This document shows, piece by piece, positions 1 to 11,510 of a DNA stretch of 64,000 nucleotides (positions are counted from its first letter, which is position 1; each line of letters begins with the position of its first letter). The DNA is from Jacaranda mimosifolia (lineage: Eukaryota; Streptophyta; Magnoliopsida; Lamiales; Bignoniaceae): positions 24,526,391 to 24,590,390 of the forward strand of contig CM032126.1 in NCBI GenBank assembly GCA_018894105.1, given 5' to 3'. The position numbers were made by a program, and so were the translations under genes. The notes beneath the pieces are model-generated. The model ran no database searches. It was not told the DNA's origin and worked only from the letters and a program-made list of their open reading frames with translations.

Positions 1-30
1 AGATACTGCAGAAACCTCAAAGAAAAAAAA

Positions 31-1100
31 ATGGCATCACATAGTAGTGCTCTTAGGCCCGCTCCTCCCAAAATTGGTCGATGAGGAAGGCCTCATAGGC
101 AACGGGTCCAGGACTGGCGTGCTCCGAGACAAGGGCACATGTTCACTCTCAACCTATGTGAAAAGAAGAAGTATCACAAACCCCTTTAGTGGGACAGCCA
201 GTAGATCCTATAGATCAGATAGGACTGATGGAAGACTGGGCATTGGAATGGTTCCTTTGCTTTTAGGCCCCAAAGTTTTTTGGGGAACCGGATGACCAAA
301 AAATGAAAAAATGGGTAGAAAACTTAGAAGTCATATTTGAGACCCTGCGCTACCCAGACGAACAGAAAGTATGGTTTGCTACATTTCTCCTAGCCGGATC
401 TGCCAGGAGTTGGTGGAAAATGATCGACCGTAGGTGGATTGCTTTAGGAACCCATAGGACATTGGAAAACTTTACCAAGGAGTTCATGGACAAATGTATA
501 CCTCTGGTGGTTAAGCAATCAAGATAACTGGAGTTCATAAACTTAATTCAAGGGAACCAGTTCGTTAGCCAACATGAAGTGACTTTCAGTCGACTTATAT
601 AATATGCACCCTACATTCTAGAGGATCAGAGTTGACAAACTCAAAAAAATTTGTACAGGGGTTATGGCCAGAGCTCAGATGGGGTTTGGCCATTTTTGAT
701 TTACCAAACTTCAATATAGCAGTGAACAAGGTACTGCAATTGGAATAAGAGTTGCAAGAGATTCGAAAAATTGAAGATAAGGGTCGGACGGGAAGACTAT
801 CCCTGGAGGACCAAGTGGCAATAGTAAGAAACAACCAAGGCTACAAGCTGGAAACACACATCAATGAGCTCCTTGGCTTGATGGGACAGTTAATTAGGCT
901 CATGATAAGGCACTAAAGTAGTGTAGGTTTTGTGGGACAGCTTGTCATAAGAAGCAGATTGCTGGTGGAAACAGGGTAGGTGTGGAAGCGACCAACATTT
1001 TCTAAAGTATTGCCCCGGAACAAAAGGGTCAATGCTAGCCCAAAAGGAAAAATAGAAAATTCAAGCTTCGTGCCTACACTATGACTGGAGAAGACGCACC
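31..1100 (+). pseudogene. gag remnant (family 1)
   Basis: The Gag protein would package element RNA into a virus-like particle. An ATG at 31 opens a short frame (MASHSSALRPAPPKIGR) that hits a stop. The recognisable Gag core lies at 303-527, with the W-V-E-N-L-E and S-A-R-S-W-W-K motifs typical of plant Ty3 Gag, and ends at a stop. A cysteine- and histidine-rich zinc-knuckle remnant lies near 925-1015. It reads in two frames, so at least one frameshift falls inside it and one CCHC spacing is short. The copy is broken throughout. Confidence 0.75.
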
Positions 1101-1116
1101 AGACCTAACGAGGTAG

Positions 1117-1368
1117 TTGAAGGTATGGTTACTATCTCTAAAAATTTTGGTAAAGTATTATAAGACCCTGGTGCTTCACATTCATTTATATCTATTGATT
1201 TTTCCCAAAAAATATGTATACAACTTGAAACCATGGCCTACCAAGTTGAATTCAAACACCCCTAGAAGTAGGGTTGATTACAGACACCATGTGTCGGGAT
1301 TGCCCAATCATGATCGGGGACCAGGTATATTCAGCCAATTTAATAAAAATGCGATCAGGCACATGTGA
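1117..1368 (+). pseudogene. retroelement aspartic protease remnant
   Basis: The protease would cut the Gag-Pol polyprotein. Beginning at 1164 the reading D-P-G-A-S-H-S-F-I matches the active-site region of plant Ty3 proteases, which usually read D-S/P-G-A-S/T-H-S-F. A stop codon sits directly in front of this motif at 1161, and the domain dissolves further downstream. It lies in the expected place between the Gag zinc knuckle and the RT linker. Confidence 0.7.
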
Positions 1369-1481
1369 ACTACTAAACTAAGTGCATTACACTTGGAGAA
1401 GGGACTTCAATATCAACATGCCATTCGGTAGGTAACACTTTTCCAATACCGATCATATCAGTGTTAGAAGCTATATAGATT

Positions 1482-2400
1482 TTGAATGAAGGTCGGCAAG
1501 AATTTTTAGCATACCTCATTAACAAACCTTGGGACATAGTCAGGATCGAGGAAGTGGAAGTGGTAGCAGAACACCCAGAGGTGTTTCCTAAGGAGTTACA
1601 CTTGTTACCTCCTGATCAAGAAATAAAGTTTGTTATTCATACTCTACTAGGGGCCACACCTTTCTCCAAGACCTCTTATCGAATGCCTTATACTGAACTT
1701 AAAGAGTTGAAGAGCCAACTATAGGAGATGTTGGAAAAGAAATTCATTAGATCGAGCATGTCCCCTTGGGGAGCCCCAGTGCTATTTGTTAAAAAAAAGG
1801 ATAGGTCCTTAAGAATGTGTATTGACTATAGAGAATTGAATAAGGTCACTATCAAGAACAAGTATCCTCTACCACACGTCGAAGAGTTATTTGACCTGTT
1901 GCAAGGATCAAGAATCTTCTCAAAGTTGGACTTGCGACAAGGATATTACCAGCTGAAGATTAGGGAAGAAGATATTCATAAGACTGCATTCAATTCTCGA
2001 TACGATCATTATGAATTCATAGTACTGTCATTTAGTCTAACCAATGCCTCGGCGACATTCATGAACTTGATGCACTGGATATTTGGACCATACTTGGATC
2101 AGTTTGTGGTCATATTTATTGATGACATCCTGGCATTCTCTAAATCTAAGGAAAAGCACCGAAAACACTTACACATTATTCTAAAAACCTTAAAGGAACA
2201 TCAGATGTACGCCAAGTTTAGTAAGTGCGAGTTCTGGATAGAAAAAGTGACCTTTTTGGATCACGTGATCACTTAGGGTGTGATAGAAGTGGATCTCTCT
2301 AAAGTTGAGGTGATTGTTAACTAGAAAAAGCCTGGAAACATTAGGAAGTTTGGAGCTTTCTGGGATTAGCCGAATATTATCGAAGGTTTGTTCAAGATTT
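1482..2400 (+). pseudogene. Ty3/gypsy reverse transcriptase remnant (family 1)
   Basis: RT copies the element RNA into DNA. The linker at 1482-1724 (FLAYLINK, then an E-V-F-P-K-E-L segment) leads into the RT at 1728-2276. Seen in order are [30 protein letters not shown] and the catalytic F-I-D-D box (Asp codons 2121-2126). Stops separate the linker from the RT and end the thumb at 2274. The catalytic pair is intact, but flanking motifs carry substitutions: the expected MPFGLTNAPATF region reads [12 protein letters not shown]. Of the broken coding domains this one is the best preserved. Confidence 0.88.
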
Positions 2401-2912
2401 CTCTAAGGTAGTTGGTCCGTTGACTAAGTTAACTCAGAAGGACCAACCATTTGAGTGGAGAAAGCATTGCAAGAAAAGTTTCCAAGAATCGGAGAACCAT
2501 ATAACTACAGCTCCAACTTTGGCCTTTCTGGATGGGTTAAAAGACTTTATGGTATATATAGACGCCTCTTATAAAGGGCTGAGGTGCGTTTAATGCAGAA
2601 AGGACGTGTTATTGCTTATGCATCAAGGAAGTTGAAACCTCATGAGGAGAACTATCCAACTTATGATCTGGAACTGGCAACGGTCATCTTTGCGTTGTCT
2701 AAATAGAGGCATTATCCCTATAGAGCTATATTTGAAGTATATACAGACCACAAAAGCCTCACGTATCTACGTTTGCAAAAAGATCTTAACATGAGGCAAC
2801 ATAGGTGGATAGAGTTTCTGGAAGATTATGACTTCACCATTACCTATCACCCGAGAAAAGCGAATGTAGTAGCAAATACTCTAAGTCGAAAGGCTGGAAT
2901 GGCTCATTTGTA
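2400..2912 (+). pseudogene. Ty3/gypsy RNase H remnant (family 1)
   Basis: RNase H degrades the RNA strand of the RNA/DNA hybrid. Visible motifs are V-Y-I-D-A-S (about 2551), a region reading [11 protein letters not shown] (about 2620), V-Y-T-D-H-K-S-L (about 2737) and the C-terminal [10 protein letters not shown] stretch (about 2848). A frameshift near 2580 and a stop at about 2702 break it. It sits directly after the RT, as is usual in Ty3 Pol. Confidence 0.8.
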
Positions 2913-3149
2913 AGGGTTAGGAGCATCAAAAAGATCGAGCGCAAATACAATGCTAAGATTAAAGCAACAATCTTAGATTGTGCGAGTAAAAGTACAGCCT
3001 GAACTATATGATGAAATCTGATAAGCTCAAGCCAAGGACAAGTGGATGATAAAATAAAGAAAAATGATTGGAAGTTCTGAGGGGTCTGATTTCATCACCG
3101 ATAGACAAGGCACATTGCTATTTTGAAAAAGAATATGGGTACCTGAAGA

Positions 3150-3720
3150 GATGAAGGGAAAATTAGTAGAAGAAACTTATAGGGCAAGATAAACAGTACA
3201 TCCAAGAGGAACTAAGATGTATTAGAACTTGAAGAAACAGTTTTGGTGGAATGGGATGAAGAAAGATATAGCGGACTATGTGCAAAAATGTTTGACGTGC
3301 CAGTTAGTAAAATCAGAGCACCAGTGACCGTCAGGGTTACTACAACTACTTCCAATCCTCGATTGGAAATGGGAACAAGTGACCATGGGCTTTATAATTG
3401 GTCCACCAACGACTAGAGGACGATATAACAGTATTTGGGTACCAGTAGACCATTTAACAAAGTCTGCACATTTTCTAACAGTCGAAACGGACTGCAAGGT
3501 TGAGAAACTGGCAGAATTGTACATCAAGGAGATCGTCAGATTACACAGAATCCAAATTAGTAACGTATCCGATTGGGACCCAAAGTTCACATCGAGACTT
3601 TGGAAAGGTTTGCAGAGACATCTGGGAACAAGGTTACAGTTCAGTTCAACCGCCCATCCATAGACTGATGGACAATCAGAAATGGTTATTTGGATTTTAG
3701 AAGATATGCTAAGAGCTTGT
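3150..3720 (+). pseudogene. integrase zinc-binding and catalytic core remnant (family 1)
   Basis: Integrase would insert the cDNA. The zinc-binding region retains the K-C-L-T-C pair (about 3286-3300). In the core, where plant Ty3 integrases usually read M-D-F-I with the first catalytic Asp, this copy reads M-G-F-I (3384-3395). P-V-D-H-L-T-K, then S-D-W-D-P-K-F-T-S with the second Asp (about 3570), then D-G-Q-S-E with the Glu (about 3667-3681) follow, the last after an in-frame stop. The loss of the first catalytic Asp is an alignment by eye. The stops alone make the gene non-functional. Confidence 0.8.
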
Positions 3721-4013
3721 CTTTTGGATTTCGGTAGGAGTTGGATCTGACATCTGCCTTTGATTAAACTTTCTTACAATAATAGTTATCAGTTTGTTAT
3801 TCAAATGGCACCTATGAACCACTGTACAGCCGAAAGTGTCAGTCTCCATTGTATTGGGATCTGGCAGAGTACAAAGGTACCGTTGATAAGTCTCTGGGAA
3901 CTATAAAATCTGAATTGATTCAAGAAATAATTGAGAATGTACAAATTATTAAGCAACGGATGAAAGCTGCCCAAGACCGATAGAAAAGTTATATAGATAA
4001 CTGGAGGAGAGAT

Positions 4014-4450
4014 TTGGAATTTGAAGTTGGTGAAAAGGTATTTCTTAAAGTATCACCAAGGAAAGAGGTCAGAAGAATCGGTAAAGGCGAAAAGCTGAGT
4101 CCAAGGTATGTCGGGCCTTATGAAATAAATAAAAGATTTAGACCAGTAGCTTATCATCTTACATTACCCCAAGACATGGGAGGAATACGTGATATCTTTC
4201 ATGTATCACAACTTCGAAAATACTATTCTGATCATTCCCATGTCATATCTCCTAAGCTTATGCAATTGAAAAGTGATCTAACGAATGAGGATGAACCAAT
4301 CCGTATCTTGGACCGAAAGTTTTGGGAGCTTAGGAATCAATGGATCCCTCAGGTGAAGGTATTATAGCGTAATCATAATGTGCAAGAAGCACCTGGGATC
4401 AAGAGAATCTCATGCACCAACAACATCCCGAGCTCTTCGAATACTCAGGT
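4014..4450 (+). pseudogene. integrase C-terminal GPY/F module and chromodomain-like tail
   Basis: The segment has the G-E-K-V-F-L-K-V-S-P opening, the GPY/F motif (R-Y-V-G-P-Y-E-I) and the F-H-V-S-Q-L-R-K-Y stretch that close the integrase of plant chromoviruses. It is followed by D-E-P-I-R-I-L-D and a V-K-V-L-stop-R-N-H-N-V-Q-E-A tail. The tail matches the chromodomain region, which in this lineage reads roughly VKVLWRNH then EEATWE; the Trp codon is now a stop at 4365. Chromodomains are thought to steer insertion towards heterochromatin. Confidence 0.82.
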
Positions 4451-4470
4451 TAGAATCTGGGAACCAGATT

Positions 4471-4488
4471 CTTTTAAGAGGAGAAGGT
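4471..4488 (+). other. polypurine tract (plus-strand primer)
   Basis: The purine-rich run AAGAGGAGAAGG (about 4475-4487) ends one base before the TG of the 3' LTR, where the polypurine tract of an LTR retrotransposon must lie. Confidence 0.75.
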
Positions 4489-7400
4489 TGTAACACCCCA
4501 GAATTTTTAAGGTTGGTAGAATTTAAATTTTCATTATTTTTAAATTTGATGAATTTTTAATTATTCTTTGATCTTATTATTTTATTGAAATTTTGGGGGC
4601 CAAATCATAAATATGGAAAACTCAATTTCCAAAAATTTTAGAAGTTTTGGGGTCAATTCGCAAATAAGGAGACTTGATTAGACCATATTCAAAAATGTTG
4701 GGGGTTTGCATGGAATAATTTTAGGTCAATTGGGTCAATATCTTGAACTCCTAAACTAAAGGACTCAATTAAAATCAGCAATAAAATTCGAGGGCCAATT
4801 TAGATATTCAAAAAAGTTATTTCTATAAATATCAAAACTTCCATTCCCCCCACTATTCCTTCTTTATTCTTCATCGCGCCATCCTTTCCATCTCTCCTGG
4901 TGAACTTCACCGGTGTTCACCATCTCCTAAAATTGAAACATTTATTGGCTTCCTCTCTTCACCGGCATCATGTTGATACCACTTTACACACATCTCACCG
5001 ATGAGACACCCAGACAGTGAAGCTAGAAGTGACTGCGGCAATGGGTGATAGGTTATGGCGGGGTAGTAGGGAAGGCTAGTTTCTGGGTAGCGAAGGTTGT
5101 AGTTCTCAGCTCAGGGAACGTTATGGGACTCTTGCATTGAGGTTTGGTGTAGCACTGGTGACGGAATCTAAAGGAAATCTCACAGTGGTAGACGGCAACG
5201 ATGAAGCTTCAGAGCTTCGATTGAAGGGCTTATCAACGGCTAAAGGTGCAATTGAAGAGGGCATTGAGCAGCTCAAGTTGAGAGGAACACTTTGGTGGTG
5301 ATTTTGATCTTTTTCAATGGCAGTGAACAGCGACCGGTGGCGGCGCGCACGGCGGCGGTGCAGAGACAGTATCACATCCTCAATGCGATGATCGCACCCA
5401 TGTGCTTGGTTTTTGATTTTAGCCTTCCATAATAGGATCTTAGGTAAATGAGATGAAGTGCGATTACGCTTATATATATACACACCTATGTTGTACTTTC
5501 TCTCCATAAATTATGTATTATGCTAAGAATTGAAGAAGAGATGTGATTTACATGTATATATATTCCTATGCAAGGATTATTATATGGTTTAGTGGGTCCC
5601 GGATATGTTATATTATATTCTTAACTTGAATTAAATAAATTAGTAAAGAATTTAAGCTTTAATTAAGGATTATATGCGTTTGGAACCTAAGTAACGATAA
5701 TTAAGTTGATTATGATGATCGGGTTATTATTGTTGAATTAGAATGATATATGAGAATAACTAGGTGATTAAGGATTAGATTTCAACCCATTACCGAAAAT
5801 AATAAACACGTCTATGATTATTTTCGTAATAATCAGCTTAATTAGCACGTTTCTTGTCATTAAGTGCCAATCAAATCCTAATTATCGTATTGATTGATGA
5901 ATTAGTGTTTTGGGACTCTTATAGAATAATTGTACTTATTTAAGGTCAAATTAGAATTGTGATCGTGGATATACTCTTTTGGCTAGGTGACAAAGAAGTG
6001 GGTCCTACTGACTAGTAGACGGCTGACAGTGAATAGTTTTTTCTAAGACTACGGAGGTGAGGGTCTGCCAATCTAGCACTTTCTTATATTTATCTATATT
6101 GTGATAAACCCATGTGAGGGTTTCTATTTCTGTACCAACTATATCTTGTTTATTAGAAGCTGTATATTGCTTGAAATCTCGACTGTTATTTGTTATCTGA
6201 TGTGTACACCCCTGTGAGGGTTATCTCTCGTTATTGATTCTAAATCCTATTTGTTCTAGCACCCAAAACTCTTGCCTGTTATCTATATCACTTTGTTGTC
6301 TGATTGTATTGTTATTTGTACCGTCTTGTATCATTATCTTGATGCCTTGTCAGCATACTTGTTATCCATTACAACTTCAATTGGCCATGTTAGCTTGTCT
6401 GAATTGTTTACTAACATCGTATTGCTTTGTCGGTATTTCTGTCCTGGTCTGTACTATTTTGTCCTATTGTCATTGCCTCATTAGCATATTTGTTTATTTG
6501 GTATCCATGATACGCTAGGGATTTCCCCCTGAGTATTAGTGATGTGCTAGGGATTTCCCCCTGGGCATTTGCACCAACAGTTATTATTTCTGTTATATGT
6601 AACTATTTGGCCAAGGGCCGATCCTGGCGAGATGTTTAGTTATGTGGTGCACGCTATGCAGTTCCGCATGGGTGTCAACAATACGCTAGGGATTTCCCCT
6701 TAGGCATCTATGGTGCGCTATACAGTTCCGTATGGGCATCTATCATGTACCAAGCTGTCATGCTTTGGTAAACTAATTAACTGACTAGTATAAGGTGAAC
6801 TGCTATGCATGTTTGTTGTTGTCTATTGAAATGCATATGCTTTGGGTTTCCTTTACTTGACAGTATCTGATTGCCGGTGATCTGTTCATGGAGCAATAAG
6901 GAGGAGACCTTCCTGTTTGCTAAATTGTTATTAATTTTTTCTTGATATGAATTATTATGATTGTTAAAATTGTGATTTATTGAGTTGAATTTTCCTCGAT
7001 AGATCCCTACTGTTGTTCCTAAGTTTATCACTCGCAAAGTCTTTGGACTTAACCCCCCGTATCACTTTGATTTCTCATACAGGTTTAGGTGATGACCTCG
7101 GAGTACAGGCAAGGAATGGTGAATGTTTTGTAATAGTTTAGAATCTTATATATTAATATTGAATTCTGGCATGGGGAATGTAAATATTATGTTATCTATT
7201 AAAGGATCACTCGTATGTTAAGTTTCAAACTTAGAGAAGTTGTGATGTGTCATATTTTGAATTTAAGGTTACAGTAGGTATGAAACAATGAATGATGGGA
7301 TCTATCATGACATGTAAATTGTACTTTTGTTAAGGTTTGTTTAAGATTGAATCCATTGCTATCTCTAATAAGATAAAAAAAAAAAAAAAGGAAAAAGAAA

Positions 7401-7503
7401 AAAAATGCTCTGATGGGGCCTATTGCTTGTATTATGAGTTGAGATTTACGCTTGGACTGAGTGGCGTCTCAGCTTAGGTGCTATCCCGAGATGTGGCGTT
7501 ACA
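4489..7503 (+). mobile_element. 3' LTR of family 1, about 3.0 kb
   Basis: Starts TGTAACACCCC and ends GGCGTTACA, a TG...CA pair with matching inverted ends. The same ends recur in the three solo LTRs elsewhere in the window. Inside are degenerate short repeats built on CGCTAGGGATTTCCCC (about 6511-6730) and an A-rich run at 7374-7400. Several open frames occur (for example 5121-5507 minus and 6234-6518 plus), but none resembles a known protein and they are not conserved in the other LTR copies, so they are not annotated as genes. The TSD cannot be tested because the 5' end is outside the window. Confidence 0.88.
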
Positions 7504-7679
7504 TATTATTTGTCTAATTTTTGTAGAAATTGATTATCATGTAGTTGATACATGTAGTAATTTCAAGGCATACGTGATATCAAGATTATATATTCACTAC
7601 TAAGCATTAAGAATGCAATAGTAAAAAGTTACTTACATATATAAAAGCTTTGAGACTTGTCATTTTTCCATGCTAATGA
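7504..7679. other. A+T-rich flank, nothing recognised
   Basis: Short stretch between the family-1 3' LTR and the tandem repeat. No gene, RNA or repeat boundary was found. Confidence 0.5.
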
Positions 7680-8647
7680 GAAAACAATCATAAAACTCAT
7701 AAACTCATGTTATAATGGTCCAAAGAAGATTAAATGAAGTGAAATTCAACACATTTTGGATCATACGGAATAATACCGCATTCAATCTATTTTAGTACCT
7801 TATTTTCTACAAGTATTACTATATTTTCTAGATATAATACTTTATTTTCTGTAAGACGTATCATATTTTCTAGAAAGATGTACTAGTATGCAGTTTAATC
7901 AATACCTCAGTTTCTACATGTAATACCATTTTGTGCAAAATTTATATTCGATGTGTTTTATGACCTATTTTAGCTCAATATATCAGGTAAGATATATTTA
8001 CATACAGTAGAACACATAAGCCATGTGTTGATACTAATAGTTTCGAAAATATACATGATTGGTCCAATAAGAAAACAATATTAAAACTAATAAATTCACG
8101 CTACCATGGTCAAATGAGGACTAAGGGCTTATATTTAACACGTTTTGGACAATTACAAATAATAATATATTCGATCTATGTAGTACCTTATTTTCTGTAA
8201 ATAATATTGTTATTTTTGGATATAATACTTTATTTTCTCTAGAAGAACTGAAGAAGTACATTCTTTCAGAAAAACATACTAACAAGTAGTACAATGAATA
8301 ATTTATTTTCTGTATTTAATACTCATGCAAAATGTGTTTTATGACCTATTTTAGCTATTGGGTATTAATGATTGGTCCAACAAGAAAACGATCCTACAAC
8401 TAATAAATCCATACATGTAACTAATTGAGGACTACGAAGACTGAAATTCAACACGTTTTAAATAATCAGAATTATGTGATATTCGATCTATTAGGTACCT
8501 AATTTTTCTATAATATTTTCCAGATATAGTACTTTATGTTTTGGTATAAACTTTATTGTAAGAAAAATAGCGTACTAACATGTAGCACAAAATATTATAT
8601 TTTCTATGTTTAATACATCACGTGAACATTTAGCTTCAATGTGTTTC
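7680..8647 (+). repeat. degenerate tandem repeat, three units of about 310-390 bp
   Basis: Each unit opens with a form of GATTGGTCCAAYAAGAAAAC (near 7672, 8056 and 8370). It then carries an ACACGTTTTGGA-like box, a TAGTACCTTATTTTCTGTA box, an AGATATAATACTTTATTTTC box and a closing ATGTGTTTTATGACC box. Spacing is about 391 and 313 bp. The third unit is cut by the solo LTR at 8648 and resumes at 11472. Satellite-like; class unknown. Confidence 0.75.
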
Positions 8648-11466
8648 TCTAATACTCTAGAATTTTGTTCCATATTTAATTGAGTACCTTACCTTATTTT
8701 ATTTTAGTTAATATTTCAATTAAAGTTATAGTAAGGCATGAAGTATCAAATTGTTAAAATATATATACAACATTAAATTATCTCATGACCAATAGTGATA
8801 ACTATTATTCAGTTTCATATATATGCATACATTTGTAGATATTTTAAAATTTGGGGAGAGTAAGTTGTAATTTTACTTGAATTAAAATGTTATTAATACA
8901 TTGCGACCATGGGAATCAATAATAAAGATGCTAAAATTATAAAAGAGTTATCCTACTCTAGAAGAAAACATAAATAAGAGTCCCTCTTATATCAAACACT
9001 CCCCTTATATATATTTTTCCTATGGGTCAAAACCTTAATTACATCATTAAAAAGAAGAAAAGAAAAAAAAAGGGAAAAGATGGGTTATAACTGCAAATTC
9101 CTAAGCAAACATCAAAGTAAGGAATCCTACAAAAATTGGCATGCAGACGTGTGTTGCGGCAATTTGGGATTATATTTTCTTGTTCTTTAACCTTGTCAGC
9201 CTAAAAGAGGCAGTTGTACATGAATATTAACAGTGTATGGGTTTGACTTTGCAAAAGAGAAAAAAAACATAGAACTACATGCTTATGGGTGAGTTGCTAG
9301 TGCTTTGGATTTTCTTAGCTTAATTTTTATCTGTGTAAAGATAAGAAAGTTTTTTCTTATTCTTTTGGAGAACAGCTGAGTAATGTGGTCTCCCATAAAT
9401 TTATGCCAATTGATTAGGATATTAAGGAAATAACTTAAATATAGTGGATTTGTCTCCTTAGAATTTGATCTCTTTTATTTAAGAAGTGGCGGTTGTGTTT
9501 GAGTTGAATGGAGCAATGATGTTGTGACAAAAAGTAAATAGTTTAGTGTGTTGGACATTAGTATACAAATTGAGGCAACTGTTAGAATTGATTTTTAAGA
9601 AGTCAATGGTTTAATTGATTTTATTTGAATTACTTTTGATTGAACCATGATGTACAAGTTAGATTAGTAAATCTCTTAGCAAACAAATGATAATTGTTTG
9701 ATTATAGACATATATGAGGTGGATAGTATACACCCATTCAAATTAATATGTATAGAAACAAGCACCTGTACTATTTTGTTTCTTAATCCTTGACCATGTA
9801 AACATCAATTGCTGTAGAAAAAAAAAATAGAGGCCAATGGTTATAATAAAGATCTTTGTATATAAAAATATATATTCAACATCAGTGTATATATATGTGG
9901 ATGATTGTTATGCCTATTTAAAAACATGATAACCTTAAGTATTTTCTGATTCTTGAGAAGTTAAATTTTTGCGATTTATATAGGTAGGGCACTATGGTAA
10001 CACTCTTATTTATCTTTTAATTACCTCAATATTAGGACTCTTAAGATATTAAGCTCGATAACTCTTATACATTCCTTTCCTTCGTAATGATAAGTATTAG
10101 TTCATTTAAATAAATTAAAGAGTTTGAAATTATCTAGACATTGGGAATTAGAGTTGACTGGAAATATAACCCTTGATTATTGGTGATATAATTCGATTAG
10201 TATTTTAAAATGTTTTAAATATTCTAAGATTAAATAGTTTAAAATCTTAAAATAGATAGTGACAACTAATCCAAATATCTTAGTAGCCTCATTCCTCTTA
10301 TCATTCTTCAACTTGTCTAGGACAAAAGTTAGTAACTTTTGAATGCCAATAAAGATCTATGTTTTTTAATTGAATCTTGGGAATTTTTCAACAGGTGATT
10401 TGAAACTTTCATATTCACAAATGAATTTTAATTCTATTGACAAATGCTACAAGTGCCTATAGTATTATTTTTCAAAATCCAAAAGGCTATATGCTTGACA
10501 ACTTTTTCATTTTATAGTACACTATAATATTCTACTGCGCACATATGTTCCTTTTATTTTGTTTTGTGATGCAAGAAAAATATGTTCTTTTCAGCCTTCA
10601 TTATTGTTTCATAATGTTTTCAAACTAGAAGTTAAATATGATGATTAACATGGATGACTGATTTTACTATTATTGATATTGTACATTGGATCCAACATGG
10701 TCTGGGTGTGCGAGAGACTTCGCTGCGCAGCGACAGGCTTGCCCGTTGAACCCTAAGGCCCCATGGCCTAATCACCCCAACACACAATAGAGGTCGTTTG
10801 TGGCTGAGGTGAGTTATAGGATTTCTTGAGGACCTAGGCTCAGGTACTATTTTGGTAAGGTCGCGCCTTACCCAAAGTGATAAAGGGCTGTTACAGTGGG
10901 AGTCATAAAGTTCACTGGCTACAACAAATACTATCTAATCATTGCATTTAAATGTTAGCCTATGAAAATGTTTAGTGAATTCTTGTTTTATTATTCCTTG
11001 AAAACTGATTGCTTTTACTTGTATTCTTCTTGAGCATTTTAACTGACCATCATTATAATCATGTTGAATTCACGAACTCATCTTACACACACTTGACCTT
11101 CACTGAATCATTTTCTCACACTCTATATATTTTTTTTAATTTTCTTTTGGAAAACCTAGAACCTAGCCCTAGTGAGGAGGTGGATCCCACTTTTATGATA
11201 ATAAGAACTGAAGTATTATTTTGGGGCTTGTGCAGTAGTTTTACTATTTGTTATGGTGTTAGCTTATTAGTTTCTTTTATGGATTTTCAGTTGAGGTTAG
11301 AGCATTGACATTTTAAGTTTTCATGTTGCAAGACTTGCTTAAATTATTCTGAGTGCTTGGAGTTCTTTTACCTAAGATTATGATTTTGGTTAGATGATTT
11401 TTATTATTTGGGAATGAGTTTCACACCTCGAGATTATACTACATGGTTTGGTTTTGGGGTGTGACA
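8648..11466 (+). mobile_element. solo LTR of gypsy family 2 with perfect TSD
   Basis: The 5' end aligns with the TGTAATGCCTTAGAATTT start of the family-2 LTR at 45340 (here mutated to TCTAATACTCTAGAATTT). The 3' end reads TTTTGGGGTGTGACA, as in the 5' LTR ending at 37697. Flanks are GTTTC (8643-8647) and GTTTC (11467-11471), a perfect 5-bp target duplication. No internal coding region is present, so this is a solo LTR formed by recombination between two LTRs. Diagnostic internal blocks shared with the other copies include the TTTGATCTCTTTT region (about 9466), the CAACTAATCCAAA region (about 10264) and the GGATCCAAC..GGTCTGGGTGTGCGA region (about 10687). The 99-residue frame at 11009 lies inside this LTR and is not a gene. 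Confidence 0.92.
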
Positions 11467-11471
11467 GTTTC

Positions 11472-11510
11472 ATAATTTATTTTAGCTTGATAAATTAGGT
11501 AAAAAAATAC
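11472..11510 (+). repeat. continuation of the third tandem-repeat unit after the solo LTR
   Basis: ATAATTTATTTTAGCTTGAT then AAATTAGGTAA continues the unit interrupted at 8647. It matches the end of the first unit (about 7955-7990, ATGACCTATTTTAGCTCAAT then ATATCAGGTAA). Confidence 0.7.

Larger units (their letters stand above)
1..7503 (+). mobile_element. Ty3/gypsy retrotransposon, family 1, 5' end outside the window
   Basis: The order gag, protease, reverse transcriptase, RNase H, integrase, chromodomain-like tail and 3' LTR is that of a Ty3/gypsy chromovirus. A long LTR of about 3 kb starting TGTAACACCCC and a chromodomain after the integrase fit the Tekay/Del lineage (known family traits; the lineage call is inference). 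Every domain is interrupted by in-frame stops or frameshifts, so the copy cannot make its own proteins. A plausible gag start lies at position 31, so the 5' LTR and primer-binding site should lie just outside the left edge. Three solo LTRs of the same family occur later in the window. Confidence 0.9.

Noticed and set aside
5121..5507. 128-residue minus-strand frame inside the family-1 3' LTR
   Set aside because: Not conserved in the three solo LTRs of the same family and no recognisable domain; a chance frame in LTR sequence.
11009..11308. 99-residue plus-strand frame
   Set aside because: Lies inside the solo LTR 8648-11466; the equivalent positions in the other family-2 LTRs are interrupted.
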